64,000 nucleotides of DNA from Rhodobacter sp. 24-YEA-8 (GTDB lineage: Bacteria > Pseudomonadota > Alphaproteobacteria > Rhodobacterales > Rhodobacteraceae), in contig NZ_FNSK01000001.1 in assembly GCF_900105075.1 (NCBI RefSeq), forward strand, positions 1,501,001 to 1,565,000. The letters run 5' to 3'. Under the pieces are notes generated by a model that saw only the letters and a program-made list of their open reading frames with translations, had not been told where the DNA came from and did not search any database. Every line of letters begins with the position of its first letter. Position 1 is the stretch's first letter. A program made the translations under genes and the position numbers. This document shows positions 27,755 through 36,366 of this stretch, piece after piece.

Positions 27755-28771
27755 TCAGATCCGCGCGCCGCGCAGCACCTGCCCCGCCTCGTGGCCCAGC
27801 TCCTGCATCACCACCCGGAAGGTTTCACCATAAGCGGTGAACAGCGCCTGGTTCAGCGCCCTGCCGCTCTCGCTTTTGCTGAAGGCGAGGAACTGCTCCA
27901 GCTCGGCGTCACTGAGCGGTGCATAAGCCTCGGTCATGAAGGTCAGAAGCCAGGAGGTGGTGCTGGCCCGGATCTCGGCCTCCTGCGCCCAGACCTGGGC
28001 CATCCGGTCGGCTTCCGGCAAGCGTTGCTCCGGCGGCAGCGTGGCCGCGAGTGCCTCGTTGAACGCCGCCGATCCGGTGAGACCCGAGGCGACATTCCCC
28101 TCGATCAGATCCGAAGCATCAATCAGATTGCGGATCAGTCTGAGCCTTGGCGCACGCGCATCGCGCAGCTTGCCTGCAGCGACCTCGGCGGCCTCCTTGC
28201 TGTCCGGTTCCAGCAGCGTCTCGCGTGCCGCGATCTCGCGCGCCACAATGGCCTTGCCGGTCGGAGACGAAAAGAACGCAACCGCATCGGCCAGAACCTC
28301 AGGCCTGCCCGCCAGCGCCTCGCTCATCGCCTGCGAGAATCGCGCCCGCAGGACGTCGGGCTGATAGATCCGCGCCACACTGGCCTGCCAGCGAAGACCA
28401 CCCCTGCCCCCGAGCAGGCCCTGATCGAGCCCCTCGCCATATAAGTGCCCCTCGCGCGCGATCACCCCGAACAGCGCGCCGAGACCGAGGCTCTCCTCAA
28501 GAGCCGCCAGAGTCGCGTCCTGAGCGGCCGCGTCCTCACCGCCAGTCTGGTCTGTCAGCGCCTGTCCGGTGGGGGCCTGATCGATGGGCGCCTGTTCGGT
28601 GCCCGCCCCGTCACGCCCCTCGGCAAGCGCCGCAAAATCGGCGCCCGGCATGGGCAAGACCGCAATCAGCGCAGCGAAAGCTGCCGCATGCGGCCAGCTT
28701 CGGGACGGATAAGCCGCGCCCTGGTCCAGATGCCTGACCGCCAGACCTCGCCTTCCCTCATTGCGCTGCAT
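27755..28771 (-). CDS. DUF2059 domain-containing exported protein
   Basis: About 338 residues. A hydrophobic stretch (AAAFAALIAVLPMPGADFAAL) near residues 28-48 acts as signal peptide or anchor. A low-complexity Gln/Ala/Asp-rich linker follows, then two DUF2059-like helical regions; the second (EAYAPLSDAELEQFLAFSKSE, then ALNQALFTAYGETF) is the clearest. DUF2059 proteins are periplasmic or envelope proteins of unknown function. The ATG at 28771 is preferred to the TTG at 28831 because it shortens the leader; ATG 28813 is also possible. Confidence 0.7.
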   Translation of the reverse strand: MQRNEGRRGLAVRHLDQGAAYPSRSWPHAAAFAALIAVLPMPGADFAALAEGRDGAGTEQAPIDQAPTGQALTDQTGGEDAAAQDATLAALEESLGLGALFGVIAREGHLYGEGLDQGLLGGRGGLRWQASVARIYQPDVLRARFSQAMSEALAGRPEVLADAVAFFSSPTGKAIVAREIAARETLLEPDSKEAAEVAAGKLRDARAPRLRLIRNLIDASDLIEGNVASGLTGSAAFNEALAATLPPEQRLPEADRMAQVWAQEAEIRASTTSWLLTFMTEAYAPLSDAELEQFLAFSKSESGRALNQALFTAYGETFRVVMQELGHEAGQVLRGARI

Positions 28772-29054
28772 CCCGCTTCTCCCGTTTGCCGGTTTCAGAT
28801 GCAGCCTAAGCATGGCCAGGTCAGAGGCCAAGTGGGGGATCGCTCAAACCTGCGTGCGCGGCCCGCGCCGGGTCAGCAAACCCTGCGCGACGCAAAGACC
28901 GCCTGATCTTTCACAGGGCGCGCGCCATCCAACCCGGCCGCTGCCAATTTTCCGCCCTGAACACTCATCCCGAGAAAAATCCTGTCGAAACGGGCTTGCG
29001 CTTCCCGAAACACGAAGCTAAACCCCGCCTCCATAGACGACCCCCAGAAAGCGC

Positions 29055-29144
<90 letters not shown>

Positions 29145-29164
29145 TTTCACATTTGCTGTGGGTA

Positions 29165-29552
29165 AACGCGCCTAACGCCTTGAAGGGTAAGGACGTTTTT
29201 GGGGTTCGAAACCCTGTTTCCGGTGCATATTCCAGACGATCACAAAACGCCAGTTTCAGCACTAATTTTTGGCACTCGATTCTGCCAAGATTCCATATTT
29301 TTGAAGGGTTTGCGAGGAAACCGAAGGCGAGTTCGAACAATTCCTCAAAGGTACCATGTCGCTGAGTGCAGTTCAGGCGCTTTTCCTCAAACGCGATCTT
29401 GCTGCGTTCAAGTGTGCTGATCCGCTTCTCATAGGCCTTCGTCACCGTACCCGATGTGGCTTCAACGATCCTATCAAGCAACGCTTCAATCTGGGTATCA
29501 ACCTTGGCGATCTCGCGCTCATAAGCTTTCGTCATCGCCTTGGCCTGCACAG
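29165..29552 (-). pseudogene. Serine recombinase (large resolvase) C-terminal remnant
   Basis: From the IS edge at 29552 leftward the frame reads AYEREIAKVDTQIEALLDRI and AYEKRISTLERSKIAFEEK. It continues LFELAFGFLANPSKIWN and ends GFRTPKTSLPFKALG. This is the coiled-coil and C-terminal tail shared by proteobacterial large serine recombinases with a zinc-ribbon domain. The N-terminal catalytic and DNA-binding parts are missing, cut off exactly at the IS3 element. Past SLPFKALG the frame reads on through the complement of the tRNA (AERVGFEPTV), which is an artefact. The family often integrates at tRNA genes. Confidence 0.85.
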
Positions 29553-29566
29553 TGAGCTACTCCCCG
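29553..29566 (+). repeat. IS3 element left inverted repeat
   Basis: TGAGCTACTCCCCG, a perfect inverted match to 30806-30819. The TGA start is typical of IS3-family ends. Confidence 0.9.
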
Positions 29567-29591
29567 ATGCTTGGACAGTTTTCGAGGATGT

Positions 29592-30458
29592 TTAAGCTAC
29601 TGCCTGTGCCTGCCGGTCGGTTTCGATGCTGTTGAAGTAGACCACGGCGGGGGGCAACCCGCCATGGGCAGTGTGTGGCCGCCGATGGTTATAGAAGCTG
29701 ACCCAGGATCCGATTGCGGCCTTTGCCTGAGACCCGGTCTCCCAGGCATGCAGATAGACGCATTCGTATTTCAGGGACCGCCACAGGCGCTCGATGAAGA
29801 CATTGTCGATGCACCGCCCCTTGCCGTCCATCGAGATGCGGGTTCCGACGCGTTTCAGCCGATCTGTCCAAGCGAAGGACGTGAACTGGCTGCCTTGGTC
29901 AGTGTTCATGATTGTGGGCGCGCCGAACCGGTGGATGGCCTCGTTCAACGCCTCGACGCAGAAGTCCGCTTCCAGGGTGTTCGATATGCGCCAGGCCAGA
30001 ACTTTGCGCGTGAACCAGTCCATGATGGCGACCAGATACAGAAACCCCCGCCGCATCGGGAGATAGGTAATGTCGGCGCACCAGACCTGACCGGGGCGAT
30101 CGACCCGCAGCCCGCCCAGCAGGTAGGGATAGGTCTTGTGGCCCTTTCTCGGCTTGCTGGTGTTGGGCTTCTGGTAAATCGGCATCAAACGCATGAGCCG
30201 CATCAGCCGCCGGATGCGCTTCTGGTTCACGCCGTGCCCCTCGTTTTGCAGATGCCAGGTCATCTGCCGGACGCCGTAGAAGGGCGTATCCATGAACTGC
30301 CGGTCGATCAGCTGCATCAGGCCGAGGTTCTGATCAGTCTCTCCAGCCGGCTCGTGGCAGAACGACGAGCGCGAGATCGACAGCAGGCGGCACTGCGCCC
30401 CGATCGACAGTGCAGGGTGGTCCCGTTCGATCATCCCACGCCTCACTTTCCGCTCCAC
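29592..30458 (-). CDS. IS3-family transposase OrfB (DDE integrase core)
   Basis: A 288-residue product from the GTG at 30458, most likely made only as an OrfAB fusion. It has the HTH_21 region (FYGVRQMTWHLQNEGHGVNQ) and the rve domain with catalytic residues in VWCADITYLPM (D), IMNTDQGSQFTS (D) and NVFIERLWRSLKYECVYL (E). The C-terminal FYNHRRPHTAHGGLPP motif is standard. All three acidic residues are present, so the enzyme is probably active. Confidence 0.95.
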   Translation of the reverse strand: MERKVRRGMIERDHPALSIGAQCRLLSISRSSFCHEPAGETDQNLGLMQLIDRQFMDTPFYGVRQMTWHLQNEGHGVNQKRIRRLMRLMRLMPIYQKPNTSKPRKGHKTYPYLLGGLRVDRPGQVWCADITYLPMRRGFLYLVAIMDWFTRKVLAWRISNTLEADFCVEALNEAIHRFGAPTIMNTDQGSQFTSFAWTDRLKRVGTRISMDGKGRCIDNVFIERLWRSLKYECVYLHAWETGSQAKAAIGSWVSFYNHRRPHTAHGGLPPAVVYFNSIETDRQAQAVA

Positions 30459-30739
30459 GGCTTGAGCTTTCGTGACAAAAAATCGTTGGCGACAGCCAGC
30501 TCCCCGATCTTGGCGTGCAATGACCGGACCGTCTCTTCATCCACCTCCGTCGCGGGCTTCTTGCCGCCGCGCTCGAAGATGTCCGCAGCCCCGTCGAGCA
30601 GCGATTTCTTCCATTGATGGATCATCGTCGGATGCACGCCGTATTCGGCCGCCAACTCCGACACAGTGCGCTCGCCCTTGATGGCCTCAAGTGCCACGCG
30701 CGCCTTGAAGCCCGCGTCATGGTTCCTGCGTTTTCGCAT
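30443..30739 (-). CDS. IS3-family transposase OrfA (HTH protein)
   Basis: A 98-residue DNA-binding protein beginning MRKRRNHDAGFKARVALEAI, with the helix-turn-helix TVSELAAEYGVHPTMIHQWK and a C-terminal leucine-rich helix (LHAKIGELAVANDFLSRK) for oligomerisation. Near its end lies the heptamer T TTT TTG (complement at 30476-30482), in the correct phase for programmed -1 frameshifting into orfB, which overlaps by 16 bases. Confidence 0.94.
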   Translation of the reverse strand: MRKRRNHDAGFKARVALEAIKGERTVSELAAEYGVHPTMIHQWKKSLLDGAADIFERGGKKPATEVDEETVRSLHAKIGELAVANDFLSRKLKPWSGK

Positions 30740-30805
30740 GCCTGATCTCCTCGTCCGTGGAGACCAGCAAACGTCAGATCGTAGCTTCCGTCACTGTCCG
30801 ATTTC

Positions 30806-30819
30806 CGGGGAGTAGCTCA
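30806..30819 (-). repeat. IS3 element right inverted repeat
   Basis: The complement of TGAGCTACTCCCCG; it lies upstream of orfA and is matched by 29553-29566. Confidence 0.9.
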
Positions 30820-31225
30820 AGCGCTTGCGCTGACAGGTGACAACATCAACGCAAGTGACGGCACCATAGCTGTGCGCAGCCTGAAAAAACGCGGTGCCTT
30901 CATCGTGCGCGAAATCCCCGTGCCCGATCATATCATCAATCAACTGAAAAGTTTGAGCGGGGCAGAAGATGCCCTGCTCTGGACGCTCTCGCGCAGCCGT
31001 GCATGGTGGCTGATAAAGGCCGTCATGCAAGACGCCAAAATAGGCGCAGGCCCTCACGCCACACCGAAGGGCTTGCGCCATGCCTACGGGGTACACGCGA
31101 TCCGTTCAGGCATCCCCATTACACTTGTGCAGCGCTGGCTTGGTCATGCCAGCCTGTCTACAACCGCTATCTATACCCATGTGCTGGGGCATGAAGAACG
31201 CGAAATCGCCAGCCGCATGTGGTGA
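30820..31225 (+). pseudogene. Tyrosine recombinase/integrase, C-terminal catalytic half
   Basis: The frame is open directly from the IS edge and reads ALALTGDNINASDGTIAVRS. It then runs through KGLRHAYGVHAIRSG (box II R and H) and LVQRWLGHASLSTTAIYTHV, which holds the second Arg/His region and the nucleophilic Tyr. The first catalytic Arg and the N-terminal core-binding domain are missing, removed at the IS border. The first usable start inside (GTG 30872) would give a 117-residue protein that cannot be a full recombinase. It is convergent with traG, whose stop lies one base away. Confidence 0.88.
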
Positions 31226-31226
31226 G

Positions 31227-33233
31227 CTAGAATCCGATTGCAATGGCATAGGCCGCAACCGCACCGCCCACCGCCAAGATCTTGAGCGCCATGAATGTTG
31301 CAGAGCGCAACGCCAGCCTCACCAAACCCGTTCTGGCAGGGCGCACTGGCAGCACAATCTCGCGCGGAGGTAGGGTATTCTGCGCCGAAGGTGCTACGGC
31401 TCTATTCTGGGCAGGCGGCGGGGGCGTTGCCAGTACGTGCTTGAAGAACACCGCCATATCCCGCTGTGCAATCTGCGCACGGGTGAGCGGCGGTGCATGA
31501 TCGCGGTGCGGATCGAATTTTTCCGCAAGCACAGGATTAGTAAAATACAGGGTGCGCTTTAGTGCGACAGGTTGCAGGCCAGAGATCAGCGCCAACATGG
31601 CGGGGTTCTGGCGGCTACCGAACAACCGCCCTACTTCATCCGGCGTCAGCGACGGGCGCTTGTGGAAGGTTTCACTAGCACCCTTGGTGTTCCCCTCACT
31701 GGTGCCATGTGTCGTGCTGCGACTCTCACCGCGTGACCAGCCTTCGCTGGCACTTCGGGAATCCCCTAACGTGAAGCTGCCGTTTTGCCCGAATGATGCA
31801 GAGCTGGACGAGCCAATCGTGCGATTGCCGGAATACCCCCGTTGGGTGCCGTGGCTTTCACTCTGGCTGCGCCCCTCGCTATGACTATAGCTTTGTGCCC
31901 AACGGCGCAGTTCCATATCGCCAATCATCTTGGAAACATATTCGCGTGTGAAATTGTCATCATTCCCGAAGAACAGTTTCACGCCCGCATTCGCCACCAT
32001 GGTTTCCCAGTTGTCTTTATACACGTCCTTCAACTGCGCCATGTTTTGCGACACAAACATCATCTTCACGCCATAGCCCGCAATTTGCGCGGCTGCGTTC
32101 TCAATCACCTTCATGCGCCCAAGCGCCGGAAACTCATCCAGCACCATCAGCATAGGGTGTTTGGGCGGAACGCGCACACGGGCGCGTTCCATTTCACCCA
32201 AGATCAACGTAGTCATCATGCGCAGCCAGCGGTAATGACTGCCCATGAAACGCTGCGGCAGACACAGGTACGGACTGGTGGGTGCGGTCTTTAGATCAGA
32301 TAGCTGGAAGCTCGATCTATCAAGGCAGGAACGCAGCGCAGGGCTGTCCAGAAAATCTGTGTTCGTCCGCGCCACTTGCAACGCTGACATCAACGTTCGC
32401 GGCGAAGCCTCCAGCAATTCTTGCAACATCGCCCCGTGCTTTGCGACCACCCCGCCAAACGCGCCGTTGTGTCGCATCCGCGCAAACAGCAGACTGATAC
32501 CGCTGGGCAGTTCTTCCACACCGTTACGCTCAAGAAGGCGGCGCATTTCATCATCGCCTGCCAGAAGTGCATGGCGCAGGGTCAGGAGGTTTCGTTGATG
32601 ATCGGCATAGCTCCGATCACTGGCGACGTGCAGGATCAGCGCTTTGATGATGCCTTTGGCCGTATCATCAAAGAAGGAATCCCCACCCCCTTCGCTGACG
32701 ATCAAGGCATCCGCCATACGCGCCGCATCGTCCACCGCCTCGCGCTTGCGCGTCAGGATCACATCCAGCGGATTGAACGCTGCCCGCATATCCGCAAAAT
32801 CATCGCCCCCCCCCCGCACCACTTCGCCAAAGGGATCAAGTATCAACACACGCTGTCCCAAGCCCGCGCTATAGGCAGATCCCGCCCCGCGTCTGCGGGC
32901 AGTGACCATAGCGTTTTCTCCCTTGGGGTCGATCACCACTACCGACCCCGGCCACAGGCACAAATTCGGCACGATTACAGACGCGCCTTTTCCCATGCGG
33001 GTGCCGCTCACCAGCAGCACATGGCGGTCATCACGGTATCCGGCAGGTTCGCCTGCAAGATCACGCGACAACCACAGATCACCCGTGCGAAACCGGAAAG
33101 CACCCGCAGCGTCTAAATTGTGCCACGCCGCCGTGCCGAGCGGGATATGAGATGCATCGGTGTTTGTGACCGCACCGGACATGGAATGTGCCACGCCGTG
33201 CAGGGTAGGCAGATTGACAATGCTATTGGTCAT
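31227..33233 (-). CDS. TraG/VirD4-like type IV coupling ATPase
   Basis: A 668-residue protein. The P-loop GTRMGKGASVIVPN is followed by VVVIDPKGENAMVTA. The Walker B region is LMVLDEFPALGRMKVIENA, and FVSQNMAQLKDVY follows; all are T4CP signatures. There is a Ser-rich linker around residues 460-530 (repeated SES/SRS/GTSEG). Unusually, no membrane span precedes the P-loop; one span is predicted at the extreme C-terminus (ILAVGGAVAAYAIAIGF). Coupling proteins carry relaxase-bound DNA to a secretion channel; no channel genes are nearby. The ATG at 33233 is preferred to the TTG at 33251. It lies 14 bases behind the relaxase gene. Confidence 0.9.
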   Translation of the reverse strand: MTNSIVNLPTLHGVAHSMSGAVTNTDASHIPLGTAAWHNLDAAGAFRFRTGDLWLSRDLAGEPAGYRDDRHVLLVSGTRMGKGASVIVPNLCLWPGSVVVIDPKGENAMVTARRRGAGSAYSAGLGQRVLILDPFGEVVRGGGDDFADMRAAFNPLDVILTRKREAVDDAARMADALIVSEGGGDSFFDDTAKGIIKALILHVASDRSYADHQRNLLTLRHALLAGDDEMRRLLERNGVEELPSGISLLFARMRHNGAFGGVVAKHGAMLQELLEASPRTLMSALQVARTNTDFLDSPALRSCLDRSSFQLSDLKTAPTSPYLCLPQRFMGSHYRWLRMMTTLILGEMERARVRVPPKHPMLMVLDEFPALGRMKVIENAAAQIAGYGVKMMFVSQNMAQLKDVYKDNWETMVANAGVKLFFGNDDNFTREYVSKMIGDMELRRWAQSYSHSEGRSQSESHGTQRGYSGNRTIGSSSSASFGQNGSFTLGDSRSASEGWSRGESRSTTHGTSEGNTKGASETFHKRPSLTPDEVGRLFGSRQNPAMLALISGLQPVALKRTLYFTNPVLAEKFDPHRDHAPPLTRAQIAQRDMAVFFKHVLATPPPPAQNRAVAPSAQNTLPPREIVLPVRPARTGLVRLALRSATFMALKILAVGGAVAAYAIAIGF

Positions 33234-33247
33234 GGTGTTTTCCCGTC

Positions 33248-34387
33248 TCAAAGGTCGAGATCAAAGCCACGTTGTTTGGGGGTTCTGGGGCGGGAAGCAT
33301 CGGGAGCTTTCTTCGCATCCAACCCCATTGCCCGCGTCAGGCGCAGCATCTGGCCTATCTTCGCAGCAAGTTTCATACGCTCTTGGCGTTGCTGGGTTTT
33401 AAGATCAGCACGGCGCTGATGCAGCGCCGTCATGTCTGCGGCCTGCACCTGATACAGCCCTTCCCGCTGGCTGCGGTCACGCTGGTATGCCGCGACCGCT
33501 TCACGGCCATTCTGCGCCCGCGTCTGTGCCGCCCGTCCTGTGATAAAATCCAGCACGCCTTTCAGGCCAGAGCGTAAGCGTTCGGCCCGCTCTTTGGATT
33601 CCGCCTGCCAGCGCTGTGCATGGCCGCGCTCCAAGCGCAACCGTTCCGCACGATGCTCGCGCACCAACTTGGCGCGTTCATCCTCAAGCGGTTTCAGGGC
33701 GCGGCGTTGTTCTTCACGCGAGGATTTCAGATGCTCTTTCAAACCCGCTGACAGCTTGGCTTGGGTCTGCGCTTTCGTATCTTCAACGCTAGGCAAAGCA
33801 TCAGGACTACCAAGACGGGCGGTTACGTCCTTGGTTTTCACCCCCGTCATGCGGGCGACTGAATACACCTCACCATGAATATCAACCGCGACAAAGCCAC
33901 GCCGATCACCTCGCGCCAGAAAATATCCGCTATCCTCAAGGGCTGCCTTAAAGCTTTGTTGGTTGTCCGATCCGATCCAAGCTTGCTGAAATACCTGTTT
34001 GATTTCACGCGGATCAAGGTCGATCCGCTGCGCTTGCTGCCATTCAGCAAGTGTGAAGTTGAGAGGATTTTTCCAGCCCTTTTCGCGGTAACCTTCCGAC
34101 AGCTTCCAGCCATGTTCAAGATACAGGTCTTTGGACAAGGCGTTGAGTGCGGTTTTGAAATACGGCAGATTCACCGCCTTCAAGCTCTCGGCATCAATAC
34201 GCGACCACACCACATGGGCGTGCCTGCGCCCTTTCTTTTCATGGATCACCACGGCGCGAGGCTGGCCGACCAGGCCGAGCTTGCGCTCAGCTTGGTCAGC
34301 CGCCGCCATGAGATCATCAAGGCTTGCGTTCCCGTCCTTGGGTGGGTTCAGGCTAAGTGAAAACAGGAACTGCTTGCACCGCGTACC
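33248..34387 (-). pseudogene. Relaxase/mobilization nuclease, N-terminally truncated
   Basis: The open frame starts after a TAG at 34388-34390 and reads GTRCKQFLFSLSLNPPKDG without a start codon. The first ATG is at 34309 (353 residues from there). HAHVVWSRIDAESLKAVNLP contains part of the histidine triad of MobA/VirD2-type relaxases. The C-terminal two thirds is a long basic coiled coil. The N-terminal ~60 residues, where the nicking tyrosine of such relaxases lies, are missing. It probably cannot nick DNA. It is followed by traG on the same strand, the normal relaxase-coupling protein order. Confidence 0.82.
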
Positions 34388-34390
34388 CTA

Positions 34391-34830
34391 TCCACCGCAG
34401 CAAAGCCTCATTATCGGGAATCTCTGAAAGCTGACGACAAAGGCGTGCTGTCCGAGATAGCACAACGACCGACTTCATGACTTACTCCCGGGCGATCTAT
34501 GCGAACAAGCTCCGGCTTCTGGTGGCGATCGCATAGAGAAAGATGGGGCCGAGGCTCTTGTCGGTTATGCGGCCGACGATCTAAAGGCGCGCGGTCTGGT
34601 GCCTGACGTGCGAGAGCCGAGCTGCTGCGTTCGCTGGCCGAAGTGCAGCTCGAAGCATTGAACGCCCTCCAGGAGCGCGACGAAGGCAAGGTCAAGGTCA
34701 GCGCACCGAGCTTGCCCCTCCTGACCGAACCCGATCCCGAGCCGGTCGTCATGTCACCCGGTACCCGAGGCACCGGGACAACCTTCTCTGATGTTCTGTC
34801 AGCGCTCCACAAAGAGCGCACCGCTGGAGC
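34391..34830 (+). other. Decayed coding remnants at relaxase break point
   Basis: No intact gene. On the plus strand one frame encodes RIEKDGAEALVGYAADDLKA and ends near 34620. An adjacent frame continues AELLRSLAEVQLEALNALQE and then EGKVKVSAPSLPLLTEPDPE. The two read like one gene broken by a frameshift. On minus, a 41-codon micro-ORF (34353-34478, MKSVVVLSRTARLCRQLSEI...) runs out of frame into the relaxase. I do not recognise either. This is probably the scar of a deletion or insertion that removed the relaxase N-terminus. Confidence 0.45.
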
Positions 34831-34831
34831 G

Positions 34832-35242
34832 TTATTTGTCGCACAGGCAGCTTGCTCTTCCTGCCTCGTCATTCCACCACCCCAGCCGGGCGGTGTTTCC
34901 TGAGAAGGTTTTACTTTTTCCTCGCTTGTCGACGTGTTCATAGAGGGTAACCCTGCATCCGGGGCCCATCTTGACCGAACCTATGTCATCGTTCCAGCGC
35001 CTGGAAAACACTTCGGTATATTGAAAACTATGTCCATTCGTGGTGCTTCTGTATCCGGGGTCATCGGCTGCAATAAGCATCATTCCTGAAGTCAAAACAT
35101 ATGACCGCCCTTTAAAATCCTTATGCTCGAATACCTGGCAGCCATTTTTCAGACCTGGCGTTGTTTCTGCATGCACAGGCAGAGACAGAAAAGATATTGT
35201 GGCTGCCACAATCCAGGGAAGTGATTTTATTTTTCCGATCAC
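34832..35242 (-). CDS. Secreted beta/gamma-crystallin-like protein
   Basis: A 136-residue protein with a signal peptide (SLPWIVAATISFLSLPVHAE). The mature part has two Greek-key-like patterns (aromatic-x4-x-x-Gly): FEHKDFKGRSY near residue 38 and LYEHVDKRGKSKTF near 100. The segments WNDDIGSVKM and WWNDEAGRASC resemble the calcium-binding ND-x-x-S/T-S loops of microbial beta/gamma-crystallins. It ends with CLCDK; three to four cysteines could form disulfides. Base composition is poorer in GC than the core genome. Its product likely binds Ca2+ outside the cytoplasm (inference). It lies downstream of the SH3b gene on the same strand. Confidence 0.6.
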   Translation of the reverse strand: MIGKIKSLPWIVAATISFLSLPVHAETTPGLKNGCQVFEHKDFKGRSYVLTSGMMLIAADDPGYRSTTNGHSFQYTEVFSRRWNDDIGSVKMGPGCRVTLYEHVDKRGKSKTFSGNTARLGWWNDEAGRASCLCDK

Positions 35243-35294
35243 ATCAGATCTCCGTTGTTTTAAAGTGACAATGTCGACATCGCTCCGGACGGCA

Positions 35295-35828
35295 TCAGTA
35301 CTTTGCGATTGACAGAGGGGATCTCAAAACCCAGCCACGCTGACCGGAAGCCGTCTCGACATAGCAATAGCCGTTCCGGCACAAGTTCGATTTCAGCATA
35401 TGCAGAGGCTGTCCGACTGGAATAACCGTAATCACTTCGTCGTGTTTGCTTGGGCCTGACCGCAGGTTGAGCTTGTTCTGGGAAACGCCATAGCCGACAG
35501 AATCAATACGGTCTGGCAAGGGAACTGTAATGTCAGTAGTCCCATCTTTCAGGATCCAGCCTCGGATGCCTCCCGGTCCCTGAACCAGGCAGTATCCGTT
35601 CATGCAACTGGATATGTTCAGGAACACGAACTCACTTCCTTTGGGGAACTCACCAAGTTTCGTGTAGGACTTACCCGGCCCATTGCGAACAGCCAGAAGT
35701 TGCGTTGCTTCACCCCGAATGCCGGGCATGCTTCCGCCACGCCCCATAAGTTGACTCATTGACGCGGAAGGGAGACCTGCCACGACCGCGAGGATAAATA
35801 TGGCCGCACATATTCCGCCAAATCGCAT
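35295..35828 (-). CDS. Exported protein with two bacterial SH3 domains
   Basis: A 177-residue protein from the ATG at 35828, which has a good AAGGA site 7 bases before; the frame itself is open to 35870. The signal peptide (FGGICAAIFILAVVAGL) is followed by two SH3b repeats: LLAVRNGPGKSYTKLGEF...GYCLVQ...GWI and LNLRSGPSKHDEVITVIPVG...GYCYVE...GWV. Each repeat carries the same C-x3-GYC pattern (SSCMNGYC, NLCRNGYC), presumably a disulfide. SH3b domains bind cell-wall or envelope ligands. It is probably co-transcribed with the crystallin-like gene 52 bases downstream. Confidence 0.75.
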   Translation of the reverse strand: MRFGGICAAIFILAVVAGLPSASMSQLMGRGGSMPGIRGEATQLLAVRNGPGKSYTKLGEFPKGSEFVFLNISSCMNGYCLVQGPGGIRGWILKDGTTDITVPLPDRIDSVGYGVSQNKLNLRSGPSKHDEVITVIPVGQPLHMLKSNLCRNGYCYVETASGQRGWVLRSPLSIAKY

Positions 35829-35961
35829 AAATTTTCCTTTCACATTTCTGACAGGGTGGTGTTTGGTCACCAGAATTCACCGCAATCTTCAAAAAACAAA
35901 TGATGACGAAAGGGTTTTTTGCGCACCCGCAATGATTGCAATATAGGGAAATATTCAAAAA

Positions 35962-36366
35962 TTACGGCATACATTTAATATTTTCTATCCGAAACGTGAA
36001 TGGGGTCGACCCAGGGCGTGCAGCGATCATATGCGTTACAATGACGTCAACATGACATTGATCGCTGCTGATCCGATACCCCTGATTTATTTCCTCTATT
36101 GAGCTGATTTTTCGATCATTCAGGGCAGTTGAAATGTATCTGTCATCGAGGATTATTTTAATGACCTTTGCGCTGTCGCTGTATCCGGTGATGGCTGCCT
36201 TTGGCGGGGTGTGCATGGCAAAGGTCAGGGCGATGACAACTATGGTTCTGACGAGGCTGCGTTGCGCGCCTTTCAAGCCCGGATTGGCATCTGCCACGCG
36301 GCCGCTACCAAAGAAAGTCCGCCCATCCGGCAACCATATTGCGTTATTTTGTGCAGGATCCGACAT
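35962..36366 (-). CDS. Small hypothetical exported or anchored protein
   Basis: Read from the ATG at 36366 it has 134 residues; the frame is open to 36510, so the start is uncertain. A hydrophobic segment (LVRTIVVIALTFAM) at about residues 37-50 would act as signal or anchor. The remaining ~80 residues (VIKIILDDRYISTALNDRKI, then EEINQGYRISSDQCHVDVIV) contain two cysteines, one close to the C-terminus (KCMP). No family was recognised. The GC content is low. It is divergent from the OmpA-type gene and precedes the SH3b gene on the same strand. Confidence 0.5.
   Translation of the reverse strand: MSDPAQNNAIWLPDGRTFFGSGRVADANPGLKGAQRSLVRTIVVIALTFAMHTPPKAAITGYSDSAKVIKIILDDRYISTALNDRKISSIEEINQGYRISSDQCHVDVIVTHMIAARPGSTPFTFRIENIKCMP

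Larger units (their letters stand above)
29553..30819 (-). mobile_element. Complete IS3-family insertion sequence (1,267 bp)
   Basis: The element is bounded by perfect 14-bp inverted repeats TGAGCTACTCCCCG (29553-29566 and 30806-30819). A second matching block GGACAGT follows six bases further in on both ends. It contains orfA and orfB in the -1 relation typical of IS3, read leftward. The three bases outside the ends differ (CAG left, AGC right), so no target duplication is seen. The flanks are two different truncated recombinase genes. Confidence 0.93.

Noticed and set aside
29195-29222. GGGTTCGAAACCC block resembling a tRNA T arm
   Set aside because: It encodes the GFRTPKTS segment of the serine recombinase on the other strand, and no acceptor or anticodon stem surrounds it.
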